The notes: generated by a model not told the origin, from the letters alone. A stretch of 64,000 bases of DNA from Sceloporus undulatus (GCF_019175285.1 NC_056524.1:231898894-231962893), one strand, 5' to 3'; counted from the stretch's first letter, positions 26,001 through 31,296 are shown. A program made the numbers and translations.

Positions 26001-29000
26001 GAACCCTAAGGAGAACTTATCATGGGTTTTTTTTAGCAAGATTTGTTCAGAGGAGGTTTGCCTTTCCCTGAGGCTGAGAACATATAACTTACTATCTGAC
26101 CAACATTTCCAATTGTTGTTTTTTTTCCTCCTGTTTGGTTTGTAACATCTTGCCTGATGAAGAAGCCCATGGAGCTTTGAAAGTTTGCAACAAGTATATT
26201 GTGCTTTTCAATTGGCAAATAAAATGTATCACTGATGGATTTTTGTTTCCAAAGTCACCCAGTGCATTTCATGGCTGAGCAGGGAATTGAATCCTAGTCT
26301 CCAGAGTCTAATACGTACTTAAACCATTATGCCATGCTGACTCTCACATTCGCCTTAGGCTCACCATAAATCAGAAATGACTTGAAGGTATGCAACAACA
26401 AGGGGAAAATCCTGTTTTATGGTTGTTACCTTTTCCCTTGTTCCTCCTACATTTTCACACCTGAAAGAAACATGTACATTCACAAGGTATGGCTTATGAA
26501 TATCACTGTCCATTGTGGGAAAGGGGCACTGTCCCTGTTAAACGTCTGTCTGTCACAAAGCAGTTCAGGACACATGGCTGTCCACTTCTTCTTGAACCAT
26601 ACTTTCCCCTTCCTGACCTCTCTGAACCCACCTTTGGCTTTCAAGCACCCCAAGGTTTTATTTCTTTCCAAGTGTTAAGAAAATTTTAATCAAGGTATTT
26701 TGCTGCTTGGTCCTTCAGATGTTCTTGTTGAAGCCCATGCTTCTTTTCCTCTAAGAAAAGTGCTGGCCAATACAGGGTGCACAGTTGTCCTAACTTCAAA
26801 GGAGGATAAGGCACTACAAAATGGAGGACATTCAAGAAAAACAGAGGATATGACCCAATAAAAGCTAAATACATTCATAGAAATATAAATTCATGCTTCT
26901 TAGCCATGCTCAAAATGGAGGAAGTTTTGGAATTCCTCCTGGACAGAAGCCTGAAAGATATCACAGGTCCTGGAAAAAGGAGGATCTCTGGTAAACTGAG
27001 CAAAAAACACTCATATCGAAATGTCAATCCATGCTTCTCAGCCATGCTCAAAATGGAGGACATTTGGGAATTCCTCCTGGACAGAAGGCTGAAATGTAGG
27101 ACATGCATTAAATGCTAGGAATTCAGGAAAACTAAAGGAAAGTTCTTATATGCATAACTTTATTAGTTTAGGTTTGTTTTGTTTTAATTTTTGTATGTAT
27201 TCGATGTTGATATATGTCTTGTTGGTTTATTGTATAGAAGCGGTGTTCTTTTTTAGATATGTAAACTATGTTTTAGAGAGCCAGTGTGGCATAGTGCTCA
27301 GAGTGTTGGACTACAACTCTGGAGACCTGGGTTTGAATTCTGGCTTGGCCATGAAAACCCACTGGGTGACCCTAGGCAAGTCATACTTTCTCAGCCTCAG
27401 AGAATGGCAAGGGCAAACCATCTCTGAATAAACTTGCCAAGAAAACCCCATGATGGATTTACCTTATAATACTTTTGAGGTAACATGGGTGGGGTACAGA
27501 CCGCCGCTTTGCGGCGGTCTGCCGCCGCCGCCAGTAGGTCCGCGGGGGAGTCGGAGCCTTCATACGGCCCGACTCCCGCGCGGACCGAAAAAGAAGCTCC
27601 AAAATGGAGCTTCTTTTTCCGTCGCGTTTGCGACGTAGCGAGGCGCCAGGGGCGCGCTCGCTACGTCACAAGTGGCGCGACGCGTACGGACGCTCAGCGT
27701 CTGATACGCAAAGATGGCGCCGGCCATGTAGAAGGGCCGGTGCCATCTTGTACGGACGGAGTCCGTACTAGGCCCAGGGGCGTCTATAAGAGACGCCCCT
27801 TTTTTAAAATGGGACGTCCGGAGGACGTCCCAAATGGCAGTGCAGAAAGCACCCTGGTTCCCATTTATTTCCTATGTAAATCAAATTAATGAGGAAAGAA
27901 GTCATACTCCAATGACCTATGGTTCCGTTTGGAAAGGACTAATCCAATAGAACAAACAATTGCAGGGAACAAGATCAGGATAACAAAACTCATGCCCTAT
28001 GTTCTATGTAAGCATTTGTCAATGTTTTTGTGCTGTTGATCTACATTTGCCATGCTAATTTCTGTGTTCTTTTTTAAATGAATAAGTTTTATTTTAAAAA
28101 AAGAAAGATAGGTTTACCTTAGGGTCGCCATATGTCGGAAATGACTTCAAGGCAAACCTAGTGTAGACCTTTCTTGCCACGTTTCTTCAAAGTGAAGTTG
28201 AAGGCTTTCATGGCCGGCATCCATAGGTTTTTGTGGGTTTTTCAGGCTATGTGGCCATAGAAGAGTTTATGCCTGACGTTTCACCAATATTTCTTGAAAG
28301 GAGTTTTGCCATTGCTACCCTCTAAGGCTGAGAAAGTGTGACTTCAGAGTCTACAGAGAGGTTTGGCCATTGCCATTACAACAAGCTATGTTGTAAAATA
28401 AAGAAGTAAAATGAAATGTAGGACAGGTCCTGGAAAAGGAGGGCGTTGGGTCCCCCTGGGGCCACTATCCAGGTGCTCTAGTGATGCCTTGGAAGAGAAG
28501 AAAGTTGTTTCAAAAAATAAATTAAATCTTGGATGAGGTGCCACTCAGTTCCTGAGGCCCAGATGCTCTCTCCCTTGTCTTTCTTGGCAACTGGTAGAGC
28601 AAGGTATGGGGCAGATAAGTGCGGGAACCCCCTTCTCTCCCCACTTTGTGGATCTCTTTGGCCAAATGGGGTTCAGGGGTCTGGCCAGTTTGGGGGAGAG
28701 TCTGAGAGGGATCAAGATCCTCACTGGGAAGAATCCAGGAGGGAAAAGAAGTGCCTTGGCCAGATCAAGCCAAGAAAAGCAAAAGAGAAAAGACCCCCCC
28801 AAACACCCACCCTCTCCCTTCCCACAACTTTTGTATGTGTTACTGTGTGCCTTCTAGTCGTTTCTGAATTGTAGAGACCCTATTTTTTTTGGGGGGGGGG
28901 TACTTGACAATATTTGCTCAAGGGAGAAGGGGGGTGTTGCCCATGCCTTCCTTCGAGGCTGAGAGAGTGTGACTCTCCCAAGGTCACCCATGATTCAAAC

Positions 29001-29623
29001 CCTGCTGCCTTAGTATCTGATGCTCAAACCACGACACCACACAAAGCAACTCCATCAAAGTTTCTCTCCCCCCCCCCTTCATGGCCAGATTTGTTCAGGA
29101 GTTTTTGCCCTTGCCACCCTCCCGAGGCTGAGAGAATGTGACTTTGCCCAGGGTCAGCCACCGGCTGGGACAGAATTGGAACCCTGTTCTCCAGCGTCCA
29201 AGTCAAACCCAAGCATGCCCCCCCTGGCAGTTTCTTCCAAGTGGTGTGTGTGTGTGTGTGTGTTTGCCCTTGCCACCCCCCTGAGGCTGAGAGAGTGTGG
29301 CTTCCTCAGGGTCTGCTAGGACAGAACTCGATCCCTGCTCTCAAGCCACCTCAAACATTCAAGGGCACCCTGTTCTCATGTTGGTTTGTTTTTCCCTGGG
29401 CAACAGACTTGTTCAGAGAGAGGGTGGGTGGGTTGCCCTTGCCTTCCCCTGAGGCTGAGAGAGTGTGCCTTGTCAGCCTTCTCCCCCTCCCTCCCAAAGT
29501 CCTCCCTTCCAAAGGCAAAGCCCAGTCCTGCCTCACCTGCATCCGGCAGGTGCTGCCTTCCTCCCTCCCTCCCTGGCCCCCTCTTGCCCTGACGACGCAG
29601 GGGCCCCTCCCCAGACTTACCAT
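612..29623 (-). CDS. AP1S3: AP-1 complex subunit sigma-3 (sigma-1C), 3' end outside window
   Basis: Spliced minus-strand gene; coding exons 29621-29623, 4863-5041, 2966-3074 and 612-749 join in frame to 143 codons. Family knowledge: the protein is the small sigma chain of the heterotetrameric clathrin adaptor AP-1, which sorts cargo at the trans-Golgi network and endosomes; with gamma it binds acidic dileucine signals. Seen: the N-terminal longin-like fold ([19 protein letters not shown]), then [53 protein letters not shown], and [20 protein letters not shown]. The ITLP/KITREIV/IVHRY-type residues fit AP1S3 better than AP1S1 or AP1S2. F4 and R33, which I recall as positions changed in human pustular psoriasis, are both unchanged. 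The visible part ends ADMLQE at a GTAAG donor; human AP1S3 (154 aa, from memory) has 11 more residues, so the last coding exon should lie left of base 1. Intron 1 is about 24.6 kb. Confidence 0.95.
750..2965. other. AP1S3 intron 3
   Basis: Holds a moderately GC-rich stretch at about 1196-1600 with short self-complementary pieces (for example 1382-1435, arms ending CTGGGCAC), a G homopolymer near 1658-1676, a CR1-like 3' scrap near 1815-1862 and the long inverted repeat 1863-2175. I recognise nothing in 750-1190 or 2190-2960. Confidence 0.5.
1863..2175. mobile_element. Long inverted-repeat (foldback) element
   Basis: About 310 bp folding on itself around 2028. The left arm (about 1863-2020: ATCCCATTCAGAAATGGGAT, AAATCAGATTTAAATTAG, GTGAAATAATGCAAAAATAA, AAAATGGCAGCTTTTTA) is mirrored by the right arm (about 2037-2175: AAAAAGCTGCCATGTTTG, TTATTTTTGCGTTATTTCA, CTAATTTAAATCTG). 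Arms are over 100 bp with a loop under 20 bp. Probably a non-autonomous DNA transposon of foldback/MITE type; no target-site duplication was fixed. Confidence 0.7.
2966..3074 (-). CDS. AP1S3: AP1S3 coding exon 3 (residues 61-97)
   Basis: 109 bp between acceptor TTTTAG and donor GTAAGT. Completes the split Arg codon, then reads [20 protein letters not shown] and [16 protein letters not shown], ending on a full codon. The YFCCAIE and HRYVELLD blocks are hallmarks of sigma-1 chains. Confidence 0.95.
3075..4862. other. AP1S3 intron 2
   Basis: Contains the GC-rich MITE-like element 3130-3480. 3490-4862 is AT-rich and I recognise nothing in it. Confidence 0.5.
3130..3480. mobile_element. GC-rich structured MITE, GTACARA family, copy 1
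   Basis: Ends GGCCCTGTACAGAT (left) and, read inward from the right, GGGGCTGTACAAAC. The interior is packed with small palindromes, notably an AAAAAGGAACC...GGCTCCTTTTT hairpin near 3356-3395 and paired CTGACTCTGCCCC/GGGGCAGAGTCAG blocks. Same architecture as 5615-5970, 11177-11534 and 27487-27854. No transposase; non-autonomous. Confidence 0.65.
4863..5041 (-). CDS. AP1S3: AP1S3 coding exon 2 (residues 2-61)
   Basis: 179 bp between acceptor CTCCAG and donor GTGTGG (intron bases on the minus strand). Translates without a break from [10 protein letters not shown] through LKLVYKR, the last Arg codon split 2+1. Encodes the first part of the clathrin-adaptor small-chain domain. Confidence 0.95.
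5099..5335. repeat. Unclassified repeat resembling 62800-63060
   Basis: Shares phrases such as CCATTTTTGTGG, CCTC..GG, GGAGGGCAT and a closing ...CAAAA with the stretch at 62800-63060 in WDFY1 intron 3. Probably two diverged copies of one old element; no termini recognised. Confidence 0.35.
5615..5970. mobile_element. GC-rich structured MITE, GTACARA family, copy 2
   Basis: Terminal inverted repeats are clear: GGCCCGGTACAAACGGGCCC at the left and GGCCCGGTACAAATGGGCCC read inward from the right (19 of 20 match). Flanked by TAT on both sides (5612-5614, 5971-5973), a possible 3-bp target duplication. The interior carries an AAAAAGGAGCC..GCGCTCCTTTTTT hairpin and CACATGCTAGG/CCTAGCATGTG arms. 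The open frames across it are by-products of GC content. Confidence 0.75.
6280..6642 (+). mobile_element. L2-type LINE fragment, 5' part of a split copy
   Basis: Degraded reverse-transcriptase C-terminal region on the plus strand; LQLV..MAARL and YKYG.GPGY phrases typical of L2-type elements can be read in pieces. Interrupted at 6642 by a hAT insertion; the same element resumes at 9820. Confidence 0.7.
6936..7215. repeat. (CCTT)n-like polypyrimidine tract
   Basis: About 280 bp of almost pure C/T on the plus strand, with CCTT, CTTTT and CCCTCC variants. The open frames across it (Ser/Pro/Phe/Leu-rich) are composition artefacts. Confidence 0.9.
7325..7530 (-). mobile_element. tRNA-derived SINE with MIR-like core and BovB-like tail
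   Basis: On the minus strand it reads from a tRNA-like head (AGTGTGG.., box B GGGTTCAAATCCC) through CTCTCAGCCTCAGAGGAAGG and CTTGCCAAGGAAACC to a tail ending in an (AAC)n run. This family recurs many times in the window; its core (CTCTCAGCCTCAG) resembles the MIR/CORE-SINE core, and its tail (GTCGGAAATGACTTGAAGGC in good copies) resembles the BovB 3' end. Confidence 0.85.
7549..7765 (-). mobile_element. GGTGACCAGATGTCC-type MITE fragment
   Basis: Carries the block pattern of this family in reverse orientation: AAAATGGAGGA, TCCTCCTGGACAGAAGG, and ATAAATGCATGCTTCTTAGCC-like phrases. Related copies lie at 8165-8350, 9085-9305, 26760-27115 and 30604-30905. Confidence 0.6.
7795..7880 (-). mobile_element. 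SINE fragment (core and tail part)
   Basis: Minus-strand partial copy of the tRNA/MIR-core SINE: on the plus strand GGGGTTTTCTTGG, CCTTCCTCTGAGGCTGAGAG. A (TTG)n/(TTA)n microsatellite follows at about 7886-7925. Confidence 0.65.
8149..9039. mobile_element. hAT-type element (TAGGRTTGCCATA) nested in a MITE
   Basis: Ends TAGGATTGCCATA and, inverted, TAGGGTTGTCATA. Flanked by a perfect 8-bp duplication GCCACAAC (8141-8148 and 9040-9047), diagnostic of hAT-type insertion. The left interior has AAATGTAGGACA blocks and (TTTA)n; the right two thirds are very GC-rich (CpG, GGAGGAGG, GCGCGC). No transposase. Sister of 15187-16049. Confidence 0.85.
9085..9305. mobile_element. GGTGACCAGATGTCC-type MITE
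   Basis: Compact copy: GACCAGATGTCC at the left, blocks CTTCTGTCCAGGAGGAATTC, TTTGAGCATCACTAAGAAGC and GTCCTCCTTTGCAGTTAGAA, right end CCGGTCAC. The ends are imperfect inverted repeats. Target duplication not certain. Confidence 0.65.
9820..10020 (+). mobile_element. L2-type LINE fragment, 3' part of the split copy
   Basis: Continues the 6280-6642 reading after the hAT insertion: [34 protein letters not shown]. The LWNxLP motif is typical of the C-terminus of L2-type reverse-transcriptase polyproteins. Confidence 0.75.
10521..11043 (+). mobile_element. L2-type LINE 3' end inserted in BovB
   Basis: Reads [38 protein letters not shown], followed by a 3' UTR with AAGCCGCCTTGATCACATCG and GGCGGGGTATAAATAAAG, then (ATT)n at about 10988-11043 running into the gap. 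A truncated copy of the kind made by target-primed reverse transcription. Confidence 0.8.
11044..11053. other. Assembly gap (10 N)
   Basis: Ten unknown bases directly after an (ATT)n microsatellite. The true gap length may differ. Confidence 0.99.
11177..11534. mobile_element. GC-rich structured MITE, copy 3, inside BovB
   Basis: Ends GGTTACAGACCGCC and, inverted, GGTTACACACCGCC (13 of 14). The interior is CpG-rich and densely self-complementary: GCGGGAGCCG/CGCGGCTCCCGC, GAAGCTCCAAAATGGAGCTTC, AATACGTACTAGGGTTAGG with CCTAACCCTAGTACGTATT. Shares its plan, in order, with 27487-27854. Confidence 0.75.
12217..12435. mobile_element. TA-flanked pogo/Tigger-like MITE
   Basis: 219 bp bounded by CAGTCGACCC and GGGTCCACTG, with TA on both sides (12215-12216, 12436-12437). 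Interior ACACGGATT and GACACCATTTTGCTATGTCA blocks recur at 18990-19222. TA duplication and CAGTSG ends fit the Tc1/mariner-pogo superfamily. Confidence 0.75.
12555..12712 (-). mobile_element. MIR-like CORE-SINE fragment
   Basis: On the plus strand TTTATCCTCACAACCACTCT, CAGAGTCACTCAGTGAG, GGGACTTGAACCTCAATCTC, and a tRNA-like head near 12690; this is a SINE in minus orientation with a degraded B box. Confidence 0.6.
13381..14185 (-). mobile_element. CR1 LINE 3' end, split by a TA-flanked MITE
   Basis: Plus strand starts TTCATAGAATCATAGAGTTG, the reverse complement of the CR1 3' end, followed by the ORF2 C-terminus on the minus strand ([25 protein letters not shown]). Interrupted at 13933-14101; CR1 sequence resumes at 14102 (TACTTCTATTGATGTAGCC). 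Confidence 0.85.
13933..14101. mobile_element. 169-bp TA-flanked MITE inside CR1
   Basis: Ends CAGTGTGCCTGCATTATACG and, inverted, CAGTGTGCCCTTTCTTTATG; TA on both sides (13931-13932, 14102-14103). Removing it restores the CR1 reading across ACTATACTTC. A related fragment (CAGCGCGCCCGTGTCATATG) is at about 43655-43712. Confidence 0.85.
14212..14390. mobile_element. Decayed pogo/Tigger-like MITE
   Basis: Matches the interior of the 12217 and 18990 copies (GGGACACAATTTTACCATATC; CACTGATTTTGATATTCACA; GGAGATCCTTG) but the ends are worn away. Confidence 0.5.
14795..14905 (-). mobile_element. MIR-like SINE fragment
   Basis: CCAAAGTCACCCAATGAATTTC and AGGTCCACATCCAACACTTTAG on the plus strand are the reverse of a CORE-SINE core and head. 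Short and old. Confidence 0.45.
15187..16049. mobile_element. hAT-type element with GC-rich hairpin array
   Basis: Ends TAGGGTTGCCATA and, inverted, TAGGGTTGCCATA; flanks CATATACA (15179-15186) and CATGTACA (16050-16057) match at 7 of 8, a hAT-type target duplication. The left interior has AAATGTAGGACA motifs shared with 8149-9039; the middle is the tandem array 15408-15800; the right end has a row of CCCGGTT motifs. No transposase. Open frames of 127-262 codons in several frames on both strands are composition artefacts. Confidence 0.85.
15408..15800. repeat. Tandem array of six 67-68 bp GC-rich hairpin units
   Basis: Units start at 15408, 15476, 15544, 15611, 15678 and 15745, each opening GCCTCGCCTCGTTCCTGGCC (or close) and continuing with ...GGCCAGGAAGGAGGCGAG, so every unit folds on itself, followed by a CGGCGAGCGCCGCG linker. 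Spacing is 68, 68, 67, 67, 67 bp. Very CpG-rich compared with the AT-rich intron around it. Confidence 0.9.
17370..18560 (-). mobile_element. BovB LINE fragment
   Basis: Minus-strand reverse-transcriptase region: the stretch before 17370-17560 encodes SKICR-like and ILCRLRLRD-like phrases upstream of the polymerase motif, 17560-17760 the FIDYSKAFD block, and 18440-18560 the region between endonuclease and RT ([11 protein letters not shown]-like). Heavily decayed, about 1.2 kb of the element. Confidence 0.75.
18990..19222. mobile_element. TA-flanked pogo/Tigger-like MITE
   Basis: 233 bp with ends CAGTCGGCCCCTCTTATACA and GGGTCCACTG, TA on both sides (18988-18989, 19223-19224). The internal CACGGATTTGTTATACACGG and GACGCCATTTTGCTCTGTCA agree closely with 12217-12435; this is the better preserved copy. 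Confidence 0.8.
21575..21835 (+). mobile_element. tRNA-derived SINE with L2-like tail
   Basis: Well-preserved copy: box A-like TGGCGCAGTGG, box B-like GTTGTGAGTTCAAGACC, body CCTTCCGAGGTCGCTAAAAT and GAGTACCCAGACTGTTGGGG, a small tandem duplication of TTAGCTTACTTGC, and tail GCGGTATATAAATAAA plus (ATT)n. The tail matches the 3' end of the L2-type LINE at 10920-11040, the expected partner for its mobilisation. Confidence 0.85.
22995..23375 (+). mobile_element. CR1 LINE 3' end
   Basis: Plus strand [20 protein letters not shown] then [13 protein letters not shown] and [20 protein letters not shown], followed by the CR1 3' end GGCAGGGGGTTGGACTGGAT and CTATGATTCTATGA. Confidence 0.9.
23455..23587. 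mobile_element. Pogo/Tigger-like MITE fragment
   Basis: AAACCTTAATTTTCC, GGGACCCCATTTTACTATGC, ATACATGGATTTTGGTATCC, GATACCATGGGCCCACTG: right part of the family seen at 12217 and 18990. Confidence 0.55.
23755..23940 (+). mobile_element. CR1 LINE 3' fragment
   Basis: GGAATAGGCTGCCTTGC, TCATTGGAGGTCTTTAAAAA, CCCTTGAGGTCCCTTCCAAT: old CR1 C-terminus and 3' UTR. Confidence 0.65.
24715..25032 (+). mobile_element. CR1 LINE 3' end
   Basis: [20 protein letters not shown] and [11 protein letters not shown] blocks, then GGCAGGGGGTTGGACTGGAT and three runs of ATTCTATGA at the 3' end (25017-25032). Close in sequence to 22995-23375. Confidence 0.9.
25195..25385 (-). mobile_element. tRNA/MIR-core SINE
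   Basis: Plus strand shows the family backwards: TTGTTGTGTGCCTCCAAAT, GGGTTTCTTGGCAAGGTTTG, CTTCCTCTGAGGCTGAAAGA, CCAAACCACTATACCAGGCT. Confidence 0.8.
25392..25625 (-). mobile_element. 5S rRNA-derived SINE with BovB-like tail
   Basis: On the minus strand the head (about 25537-25596) matches the internal promoter half of vertebrate 5S rRNA: GATCTTGGAAGCTAAGTAGG then TTAGGACTTGGATGGGAGAC. The rest (25392-25500) is the GTTTTCTTAGGCAAGG...GTGCCTTCAAGTCAGC tail shared with the tRNA-headed SINEs nearby. So one tail is carried by two kinds of pol III head. Confidence 0.8.
25781..26402 (+). mobile_element. tRNA/MIR-core SINE, split by an opposite-strand SINE
   Basis: Plus-strand copy from TAGTAGAGTGGTTTGAGCAT and box B GGGTTCAAATCC to CTTGGCAAGAAAACTG at about 25955, resuming at 26346 with CATTCGCCTTAGGCTCACCA, AGAAATGACTTGAAGG and CAACAACAA. 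The gap is filled by a second member of the family in the other orientation. Confidence 0.8.
25958..26345 (-). mobile_element. tRNA/MIR-core SINE inserted in a SINE, itself interrupted
   Basis: Plus strand: TTGTTGCTGTGTGCCTTCAA, TTCAGAGGAGGTTTGCC, CTGAGGCTGAGAAC up to 26090; then foreign sequence (about 26098-26250, including TGATGAAGAAGCCCATGGAG and AATTGGCAAATAAAATGTAT, like the 3' end of a Penelope-type retroelement); then CAAAGTCACCCAGTG and the tRNA-like head to 26345. Confidence 0.7.
26760..27115 (-). mobile_element. GGTGACC-type MITE with internal duplication
   Basis: Two successive copies of the block CATGCTTCT(T/C)AGCCATGC, TCAAAATGGAGGA and TTCCTCCTGGACAGAAG (about 26890-26955 and 27028-27085) in one element; the left end CAAAGGAGGATAAGGCACTA belongs to the same family. 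Confidence 0.6.
27467..28106 (+). mobile_element. Retroposed-looking insertion carrying a GC-rich MITE
   Basis: About 640 bp between two copies of a 15-bp target sequence (13 of 15 match), ending with TTTTAAAAAAAGAAA next to the right copy. Variable-length duplication plus an A-rich 3' end is the signature of LINE-driven retroposition. Contents: MITE 27487-27854, then unrecognised AT-rich sequence (27855-28090). The source transcript is not identified. Confidence 0.55.
27487..27854. mobile_element. GC-rich structured MITE, copy 4
   Basis: Same block order as 11177-11534: TACAGACCGCCGCTTTGCGG, GCCGCCGCCG, AAGAAGCTCCAAAATGGAGC, GCGCCAGGGGCGCGCTCGCT, paired GATGGCGCCGGCC/GGCCGGTGCCATC, GGACGTCCGGAGGACGTCC. 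Right end less clear (GGCAGTGCAGAAAGCACCC). Confidence 0.7.
28185..28305. mobile_element. Fragment of the GAAGGCTTTCATGGCYGGCATCC element
   Basis: GAAGGCTTTCATGGCCGGCA, GTGGGTTTTTCAGGCTATGT, CTGACGTTTCACCA: one arm of the palindromic element seen complete at 42575-42785. Confidence 0.7.
28840..29480 (-). mobile_element. Cluster of four tRNA/MIR-core SINE fragments
   Basis: Four minus-strand partial copies in a row at about 28840-29050, 29085-29215, 29263-29350 and 29385-29480, each showing GAGGCTGAGAGAGTGTG (last base varies) on the plus strand; a (GT)n run at 29241-29262 precedes the third. They lie just inside AP1S3 intron 1, ending about 140 bp from the exon 1 donor. Confidence 0.75.
29621..29623 (-). 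CDS. AP1S3: AP1S3 coding exon 1: start codon only
   Basis: On the minus strand the sequence reads GCCGCAGCC-ATG followed at once by GTAAGT, so the start codon is the whole coding part of this exon and the intron begins in phase 0. The context (GCAGCCATGG) is a strong Kozak match, and the surroundings are GC-rich. The next exon begins ATA CGC TTT, giving M-IRF, which matches the AP1S family, where the initiator methionine sits alone before the first intron. Confidence 0.87.
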
Positions 29624-29760
29624 GGCTGCGGCCAGGGACCCTCTGGGCCCGGGGAGGCCCCAGCTCTCCTCCTCACCTGGGTCTCCTGCTGCTGCTGCTC
29701 CCCCTCCAGCCCCAGGTGAGCTCCCTCCCAGCCTCCTTTCCCGTCATGCTCTCACACGGA
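29624..29760 (-). promoter_or_regulatory. AP1S3: Probable AP1S3 5' UTR and promoter region
   Basis: GC-rich stretch just upstream of the AP1S3 start codon, with CTG/CCTCC-rich runs and scattered CpGs but no obvious TATA box. The transcription start cannot be read from the sequence. About 29780-29880 already resembles a fragment of the lizard CACTGCAG-type MITE, so the core promoter probably lies within roughly 150-200 bp of the ATG. Inferred from position only. Confidence 0.4.
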
Positions 29761-30489
29761 AAGGCCTAACTCCTCCTCTCCCCTGGGGCCTGGCTGCCTG
29801 CATCCGCACTGCAGGGCTAATCCGGCTTGATACCGCTTGAACTGCCCTGGCTCAAGGCTTGGCAAGTCTGGGAAGGGAAATAAAGAATGGCATGTCTAAA
29901 GAAATCTATGCTGGTCCTCCAAAATGGTTTTTCTGTCCATTCTAGTCTGTGTTTCATTATATCTAACAACTGTCTTCCCTGGCTGTGGTTTTATGTTCGT
30001 TGCTGCCTGGGAGGTCATTTTATTGACTGCATTTTACGTTTAATCATGTATTGCATAGATTTATTGTAACATATCGGACTTTATTTTTATTGAATTTGTC
30101 ATGATTTCTTTCCAGCATTCTAACAGAAGTAGTTTCCAATACACTGGAATACACATTAAATAAACTGTAATATTAATATATATAATATTATAGTATGAAA
30201 ATGCCAATCAAAACAATAAAATATACAATTTATTAAAAATATAAATGGCAATTAACATTCAAATGCCCAGCAGATTCAGTTTTTAATCTCTGGCCATAAC
30301 AGGCTCTGAGTCGCTAAAGGCCTGCCTTGATAGAAGTGGTTTTATCTGCTGAGAGGAGGACAGCAAGGAATGGGCCTAGCCTTATTCAGGAACAGTTTGC
30401 GCCTGTCTTTCTGATAATATGGAGCCAGTGATACAGAGCTTTATAAATAGCAGCTTGAATTGTGCCCCAAATGGCAAGGAAGCCAGTGA

Positions 30490-31025
30490 AGTTGCTGTTG
30501 TTCTCTTCAAGCCATTTCTGAGTTATGGCTGCCCTACAGTGAAACCATCAAAGTTTTTTTTCTACAAGATTTGTTCAGGGCTGCTGGGGGGGGGGGTCCC
30601 CAGGGTGACCAGGCGTCCCCCTTTTCTATGGCCTACATTTAAAGCTTCTGTCTAAGAGAAATGCCCAAACTTCCTTCATTTTGAGCAGGATTAAGAAGCA
30701 TGAATTTAATATTTTTATGAGCGGTTTTAGCTTTTATTTGGTCATATTTTATTTGGTTCATTTTTTCTTGCATGTCCTACATTTTGTTATTTATTATTAT
30801 TATTATTATTATTTTCTTATATCCCCCCTTTCTTCCAATATAGGGACTCAGGTGGCAATTTTCTGGTGCCTTGGCCTCCTTTGTGGCGAGAACATCTGGT
30901 CACCCTGGGGTTTCCCACTGCCTTTCTCTGGGGCTGAGAGAGTGTGATTTGCCCAAGGCCACCCAGTGGGTTTCCAGGGCCAAGCAGGGATTCAAAGTTC
31001 AGTGTACCAGAGTCCTAGTCTGGCT
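30490..31025 (-). mobile_element. tRNA/MIR-core SINE split by a GGTGACC-type MITE
   Basis: Plus strand shows the SINE tail at 30490-30600 (TCTTCAAGCCATTTCTGAG, CAAGATTTGTTCAGGG) and its core and head at 30905-31025 (GGGGCTGAGAGAGTGTGATT, GGCCACCCAGTGGGTTTCC). The piece between is a separate element. Confidence 0.7.
30604..30905. mobile_element. GGTGACC-type MITE inside a SINE
   Basis: Ends CAGGGTGACCAGGCGTCCCC and, inverted, CAGGGTGACCAGATGTTCTC; internal TTCTGTCTAAGAGAAATGCC, GAGCAGGATTAAGAAGCATG, and a (TTA)n run near 30790-30812. The inverted ends make this the best-bounded copy of the family here. Confidence 0.75.
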
Positions 31026-31296
31026 CTTGGAGAGGCTGTAAAAGGAAAGTTACGTGTTTTCTGTAACCAGCCCTTGTCAATAGTCTGGCCACAGCATTTT
31101 GGACCAGCTACAGTTTCTGAACACTTTTTCAAGGGAGTGTTTTATACAGTCTATTATGTATTCAACTGAGTCATGTGTCATAATGGCCATATCAAACATC
31201 CGGCACAAATGGCATACAAGCTTTAATTGTGCTCCCATCCAAAAATACGTTCAAACCATGCAACTGCCTTTTCTAGGAAGAATAACAATATCCCTC

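Larger units (their letters stand above)
27279..28165 (+). mobile_element. tRNA/MIR-core SINE split by a 640-bp insertion
   Basis: SINE 5' part 27279-27466 (AGCCAGTGTGGCATAGTGCT, box B GGGTTTGAATTCTGG, CTTGCCAAGAAAACCCCATG) and 3' part 28107-28165 (GGTTTACCTTAGGGTCGCCA, GTCGGAAATGACTTCAAGGC). The join is marked by a repeated stretch, GATGGATTTACCTTA (27452-27466) and GATAGGTTTACCTTA (28107-28121). Confidence 0.8.
5042..29620. other. AP1S3 intron 1, repeat-rich
   Basis: 24.6-kb intron holding most of the mobile elements listed separately. Stretches where I recognise nothing beyond scraps: 5336-5610, 5975-6275, 12715-13380, 14910-15185, 16050-17365, 18600-18985, 19225-21570 (except a CR1 3' scrap at 19870-19925 and a short lizard repeat around 20225-20300), 21840-22990 (starts with a hAT-like end, AGTGGTTCT), 23945-24710 (long G run at about 23998-24019), 26403-26755 and 28380-28835. 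Confidence 0.5.
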
